Shown here: positions 60,792 through 64,000 of the stretch, piece after piece
How the letters are laid out: each line of letters starts with the position of its first letter
How positions within the stretch are numbered: position 1 is the first letter of the stretch
From: Azonexus sp.
Lineage (GTDB): Bacteria > Pseudomonadota > Gammaproteobacteria > Burkholderiales > Rhodocyclaceae
Direction of reading: 5' to 3'
Assembly (NCBI GenBank): GCA_031260295.1
Contig: JAIRKE010000001.1
Coordinates: forward strand, 124,001-188,000
Length of the DNA: 64,000 nucleotides
The notes under the pieces: model-generated
The model's database searches: none
What the model saw: the letters and a program-made list of their open reading frames with translations, nothing else
What the model was told of the DNA's origin: nothing
Made by a program: the position numbers and the translations under genes

Positions 60792-61207
60792 GCGCGTGCC
60801 TGCTGGATGCCAATGTGTTGATTGCCTTGTTCGATGCTGATCATGTGCATCATGCGGTCGTGCGCGACTGGTTCATCGCATTGCGCGACGAATTCGCCAC
60901 TTGTCCGATCGTCGAAGGCGCTCTGACGCGCTGGATCGTGCGCATCGAGGGTCGTTCCGGCACCGCCGCCGCGCAGCGTGAACTGAAGAAGCTCGCCACC
61001 GATTCGCGCCACCGTTTCTGGGCCGACGATCTTGCCTACGCGGATATCGAGTGGCAAGGCGTGCTCGGCTACGGCCAGGTCACCGACGCCTACCTCGCCG
61101 CGCTGGCGCGCAAGCACGGTGGCCGGCTTGTGACGATCGATCGCGGACTTGCCGCATTGCATCACGATGTTGCCGAACTGATTCCAGACACGATTACCTT
61201 GGCCTGA
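60788..61207 (+). CDS. vapC: VapC-type PIN-domain toxin
   Basis: 139 residues. PIN-domain acids are in LLDANVLIALFD (Asp), PIVEGALTR (Glu), VTDAYLAALA (Asp) and LVTIDRGLA (Asp), the four metal-binding positions of VapC RNases. It would cut tRNA or rRNA when released from its antitoxin. All catalytic residues appear intact, so the pair should be functional. It is overlapped by the antitoxin gene by four bases. Confidence 0.85.
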   Translation: MSACLLDANVLIALFDADHVHHAVVRDWFIALRDEFATCPIVEGALTRWIVRIEGRSGTAAAQRELKKLATDSRHRFWADDLAYADIEWQGVLGYGQVTDAYLAALARKHGGRLVTIDRGLAALHHDVAELIPDTITLA

Positions 61208-61414
61208 GCAAGTGCAGGGCGGATCAGGCTCACGCGAGGGCGCGAAGGAAAGCTCCGGCTTGTTTTCTTCGCATTCTTCGCGGCTTCGCGTACATCCTGG
61301 CTGGCGCGCAGGGAGTTGACGCGGATAACAGTTTCTACCCGATAGATACGGAGCAGCGATACGCTGATGCTTTACCCAATAATTTTCTATTTCATTGGGT
61401 AATTTCGCAGCGGT
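61208..61414. other. Intergenic region between vapC and msbA
   Basis: About 200 bases between convergent genes. The first half holds a CGCGAAGG...TTCGCGGCTTCGCG-type dispersed repeat fragment. Near the msbA end is a hairpin TACCCAAT (61373-61380) / ATTGGGTA (61394-61401) with a 13-nt AT-rich loop, possibly a bidirectional terminator though without a clear T-run. No gene is seen. Confidence 0.4.
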
Positions 61415-63241
61415 TCAAACCGTGGACGATGACTCGGGTACGACATCTTCATCATCCGCCTCGGCGAATTTCATGGCGTGCAGCCGGGTGTAGTAGCCGT
61501 TCAAGGGCAGCAATTCGCTGTGCGTGCCGCGTTCGACGATGCGCCCTTGATCCATGACCAGGATCAGGTCGGCGCGCTCGATGGTCGACAGGCGGTGGGC
61601 GATGACCAGCGTGGTGCGGTTGCTCGTCATGTTTTCCAACTCGACCTGGATGTGGCGTTCCGATTCGGTATCGAGGGCCGAGGTGGCTTCGTCGAGGATC
61701 AGCAGCGGGGCGTCCTTGAGGATGGCGCGGGCGATGGCCAGGCGCTGGCGCTGGCCGCCGGAGAGCATGATGCCGTTTTCGCCGATCAGGGTGTCATAGC
61801 CTTGCGCTAGGCGCTCGATGAATTCGGCGGCGTTGGCGGCGTTGGCGGCTTGTTCGATGTGTTGACGCGGCAGGCTGGCGAGGTCGCCGTAGGCGATGTT
61901 GTTGGCGATGGTGTCGTTGAACAGCGAGACTTGCTGCGTGACCAGCGCGATGTGCTGGCGCAGGTTGCGCAGGGTGTAGTCCTGAACATCAACGCCGTCG
62001 AGCAGAATCTGCCCCTGCTCGTGGTGGTAGAAGCGCGGGATCAGGTTGGCCAGCGTCGATTTGCCGCTGCCGGAGCGGCCGACCAGCGCCACCATCTGCC
62101 CCGGCTCGGCGATGAAGTTGATGTTTTGCAGCACCGGCTGTTCGGTATCGGGATAGGTGAAATTCAGGTTGCGCACTTCGAGCCGGCCGATGATTCGCTC
62201 GCGCTCGACGGTGCCTTGGTTGTTTTCCGGCTGTTCGTCGAGTTGCGAGAAAATACTTTCGGCGCCGGCCAGCCCCCGCTGGATCGTCGCGCTGACTTCC
62301 GACAACTGGCGGATTGGCTTGGGCAACATGCCGGCGGTGGTGATGTAGGCGACTAGCTCGCCGGCCGAGGCGTCACCGCGCAGGAACAGCACCAGGAACA
62401 GGATCACCGACATGCTGGAGAAGGTGATGAATTGCAGCAGCGGCGTAAAGGTCGAGGAGGTCTTGACCATGCGCAGTTGCTTGACGGTGTTTTCCGCGCT
62501 GGCCTTCCTGAACCGTTCCGCTTCGTAATCTTCGCCGCCGAAGCTGCGTACGACGCGATAGCTCTGGATGGTTTCCGAAGCGATGTGGGTCAGGTCGCCC
62601 ATCGCCGCCTGGATTTTCCGGGCCTGCTTGCGGAAGCGGCGGCTGGCGTTGTTGACCGTGAAACCGATGATAGGCAGCACGCCGACGATGACCAGGGTCA
62701 GCTTCCAGTTCATCCACAGCAGGTAGCCGAACAGAAAGACCACGGTCAGCCCCTCGCGGATCACGATCTTGATAGCGTCGGTGGCGGCGCCGGTGACCAT
62801 GGTGACGTTGTAAGTGATGCGCGAGATCAGGTGGCCCGAGTTGTTCTGATCGAAATAGCGGTTGGGCAGCTTGAGCAGGCCGTCGAACAGCGCCCGCCGC
62901 AGGTCGTCGATCAGGCCGAGCGAGACGCGCGCCAGATAATAATTGCCTAGAAAGGAACCGAGACCCTGCCAGGCGATGATGATGAGCGTCAGGATCGGCA
63001 CGCCGTACATCAGTTCGACGCGGCCGATCAGTGGGAATTCTTGCTGGCCGACGCCGGCCGGCGCGTTCAGGCCATCGACGAAGTATTTGAGAATCACCGC
63101 CAGCATCGGCTGGGCCGAGGCGAAGATCACGTAACCGAACAGGCTGACCAGGAACAGGCCGATGAAGGGACGAAGGTAGCGCAGCAGCCGGAAGTAGATT
63201 TTCAGCGACGAATCGTGCGAAGAACGGGCTGCTTGCGGCAT
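61415..63241 (-). CDS. msbA: Lipid A export ATP-binding/permease protein
   Basis: About 608 residues from ATG 63241. Six membrane helices (about 20-325) are followed by an ABC ATPase: Walker A GRSGSGKST, signature LSGGQRQR, Walker B LLILDEATSALD, and the H-loop in VIAHRLST. It flips core-lipid A to the periplasmic leaflet of the inner membrane, after the lpxD/A/B enzymes of this window and before ArnT can act on it. The frame extends to 63664, but the extra sequence is not family-like. An ATG at 63295 is a less likely alternative start. Confidence 0.9.
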   Translation of the reverse strand: MPQAARSSHDSSLKIYFRLLRYLRPFIGLFLVSLFGYVIFASAQPMLAVILKYFVDGLNAPAGVGQQEFPLIGRVELMYGVPILTLIIIAWQGLGSFLGNYYLARVSLGLIDDLRRALFDGLLKLPNRYFDQNNSGHLISRITYNVTMVTGAATDAIKIVIREGLTVVFLFGYLLWMNWKLTLVIVGVLPIIGFTVNNASRRFRKQARKIQAAMGDLTHIASETIQSYRVVRSFGGEDYEAERFRKASAENTVKQLRMVKTSSTFTPLLQFITFSSMSVILFLVLFLRGDASAGELVAYITTAGMLPKPIRQLSEVSATIQRGLAGAESIFSQLDEQPENNQGTVERERIIGRLEVRNLNFTYPDTEQPVLQNINFIAEPGQMVALVGRSGSGKSTLANLIPRFYHHEQGQILLDGVDVQDYTLRNLRQHIALVTQQVSLFNDTIANNIAYGDLASLPRQHIEQAANAANAAEFIERLAQGYDTLIGENGIMLSGGQRQRLAIARAILKDAPLLILDEATSALDTESERHIQVELENMTSNRTTLVIAHRLSTIERADLILVMDQGRIVERGTHSELLPLNGYYTRLHAMKFAEADDEDVVPESSSTV

Positions 63242-63413
63242 GAGGAGCTTTCGGGTGCGGCCGGAGGGTGAAATCGGGAGGCAAAAGTTTAGCATGGCGC
63301 TATTCCGCCGCTTCTCCCAGCGCAAGGCAGGTAGAACCCGCGTTTTTCTCAGGCGGCCCAGATAGAGCAAGATTGGGCGCCTGTTCGGACGCCGACCAGG
63401 GCTGCCTGTCTGC

Positions 63414-63869
63414 TCAGCGCTGCTTGAAAGTCTTGTGGCAACCCTGGCAGGCGTCGTATACCGCCTGGTAGGGGGCATCCAGTTGTTTGTGATCTTTCGT
63501 CTGCGCGGCCGCCAACAAGGCATCGGTGGTGGCGATGAAAGCCTGTCTGTCCTGGGCGAATTTTTCCGGCTGCCGCCAGACTTCCGCTGTCGCCTTGGTC
63601 GGAGAGTAGTTGGTATCCGGTCCGAAATGTGCCCACGGTGCGTCGCGCCGGGCGACCAATTCATTGGCCAGGGTCAGGAACTTGTCGGCATCATAAGTCT
63701 GGCCACGCAACATCACGCCCATCGGCTCGAAGCTGCGGATCATGGCCTTGAACGCCTGCTGCCGGGTCTTCACCGGTTGGCCCGGGCGGGTGTCTTCGAC
63801 CTCGCCGGAACAGGCGGTGAGCAGGGTGGTAGCGGAAAGGAGCAGGGCGGCATACAAGGCGAAGCGCAT
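63414..63869 (-). CDS. Lipoprotein cytochrome c' family protein
   Basis: 151 residues from ATG 63869. A lipobox LLTAC (Cys20) indicates membrane anchoring. The body is a four-helix bundle with a single haem site near the C-terminus, CQGCHKTFKQR (C141, C144, H145), as in cytochromes c', which bind NO or O2 at a five-coordinate haem. The upstream frame to 63962 is not used, since ATG 63869 directly precedes the signal sequence. Its role may be gas binding or redox in the periplasm. Confidence 0.85.
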   Translation of the reverse strand: MRFALYAALLLSATTLLTACSGEVEDTRPGQPVKTRQQAFKAMIRSFEPMGVMLRGQTYDADKFLTLANELVARRDAPWAHFGPDTNYSPTKATAEVWRQPEKFAQDRQAFIATTDALLAAAQTKDHKQLDAPYQAVYDACQGCHKTFKQR

Positions 63870-63981
63870 GGTCGGGGCAGGGGTCGGAATGGTGAGGGGA
63901 GGCGCATTATACGGGTCTGCCGTACCGTCGCTACAGCGCCTGCCTCCGCCGGTATGGCACAATTGTCCGGGCAGCGTAGCC

Positions 63982-64000
63982 GGAGAAACGGTGGCATTCA
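63982..64000 (+). other. Possible start of a plus-strand gene at window edge
   Basis: GGAGA at 63982-63986 is followed four bases later by GTG at 63991 and three sense codons before the window ends. This is too little to name or confirm a gene. Confidence 0.2.

Overview
The window reads as a chromosome segment of a high-GC betaproteobacterium, most plausibly of the Rhodocyclales (Dechloromonas/Azonexus/Accumulibacter-like). This is inferred from base composition, the order rpsB-tsf-pyrH-frr-uppS-cdsA-dxr-rseP-bamA-skp-lpxD-fabZ-lpxA-lpxB-rnhB, and the divergent ppsR / regulator-ppsA pair. No rRNA, tRNA or CRISPR array was recognised.

Layout. 1-4.3 kb: an AT-rich gene cut by the window edge, a DUF3597 gene, a B12/radical-SAM gene on the minus strand, and a PilJ-N-type gene broken by one extra base. 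4.4-13.3 kb: a tightly packed minus-strand run, parE followed by a phospholipid module. It holds a CDP-alcohol phosphatidyltransferase, an alpha/beta-hydrolase/methyltransferase fusion, a PAP2/dual-specificity phosphatase, a small membrane protein, a PlsC acyltransferase, a CdsA paralogue and a patatin. Four of these match the components of the poorly understood E. coli ynbABCD operon. 13.3-18.7 kb: a cupin, an unlisted 44-codon gene and a DnaQ/GIY-YIG fusion in one overlapping operon, then a MORN-repeat/C13 peptidase and an MsrA-thioredoxin-MsrB fusion. 18.8-20.1 kb: an integron-like cassette tract on the minus strand with one well-formed attC site and two related boundary sequences, carrying a HEPN-like protein, a lipoprotein and a small membrane protein, with no integrase in view. 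20.3-27.4 kb: an Xre regulator, hairpin repeats, purL, a CZB protein and ppiD.

27.4-37.3 kb: a complete lipid A L-Ara4N (arn) pathway split into two divergent arms. arnB-arnC-arnT run leftward, arnA-arnD-arnE-arnF run rightward, and asmA lies between them. 37.5-52.2 kb: the core operon of translation, isoprenoid, outer-membrane assembly and lipid A genes. 52.3-54.5 kb: a three-gene unit of an MGDG-synthase-like glycosyltransferase, a membrane protein and a secreted dual-specificity phosphatase. 54.5-58.7 kb: ppsR, an FCD/GntR regulator with two operators at its own promoter, and ppsA. 58.7-64 kb: a membrane protein, an IS110-family element, a vapBC toxin-antitoxin pair with palindromic operators, msbA and a lipoprotein cytochrome c'.

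Much of the window concerns envelope lipids: lipid A synthesis (lpxD/A/B), export (msbA) and modification (arn), phospholipid synthesis (cdsA, plsC, ynb-like), a glycolipid glycosyltransferase, and outer-membrane assembly (bamA, skp, asmA, ppiD). The best candidates for something undescribed are the extended ynb-like module, the attC-bearing cassette tract, and a possible bridge-RNA region beside the IS110 transposase.
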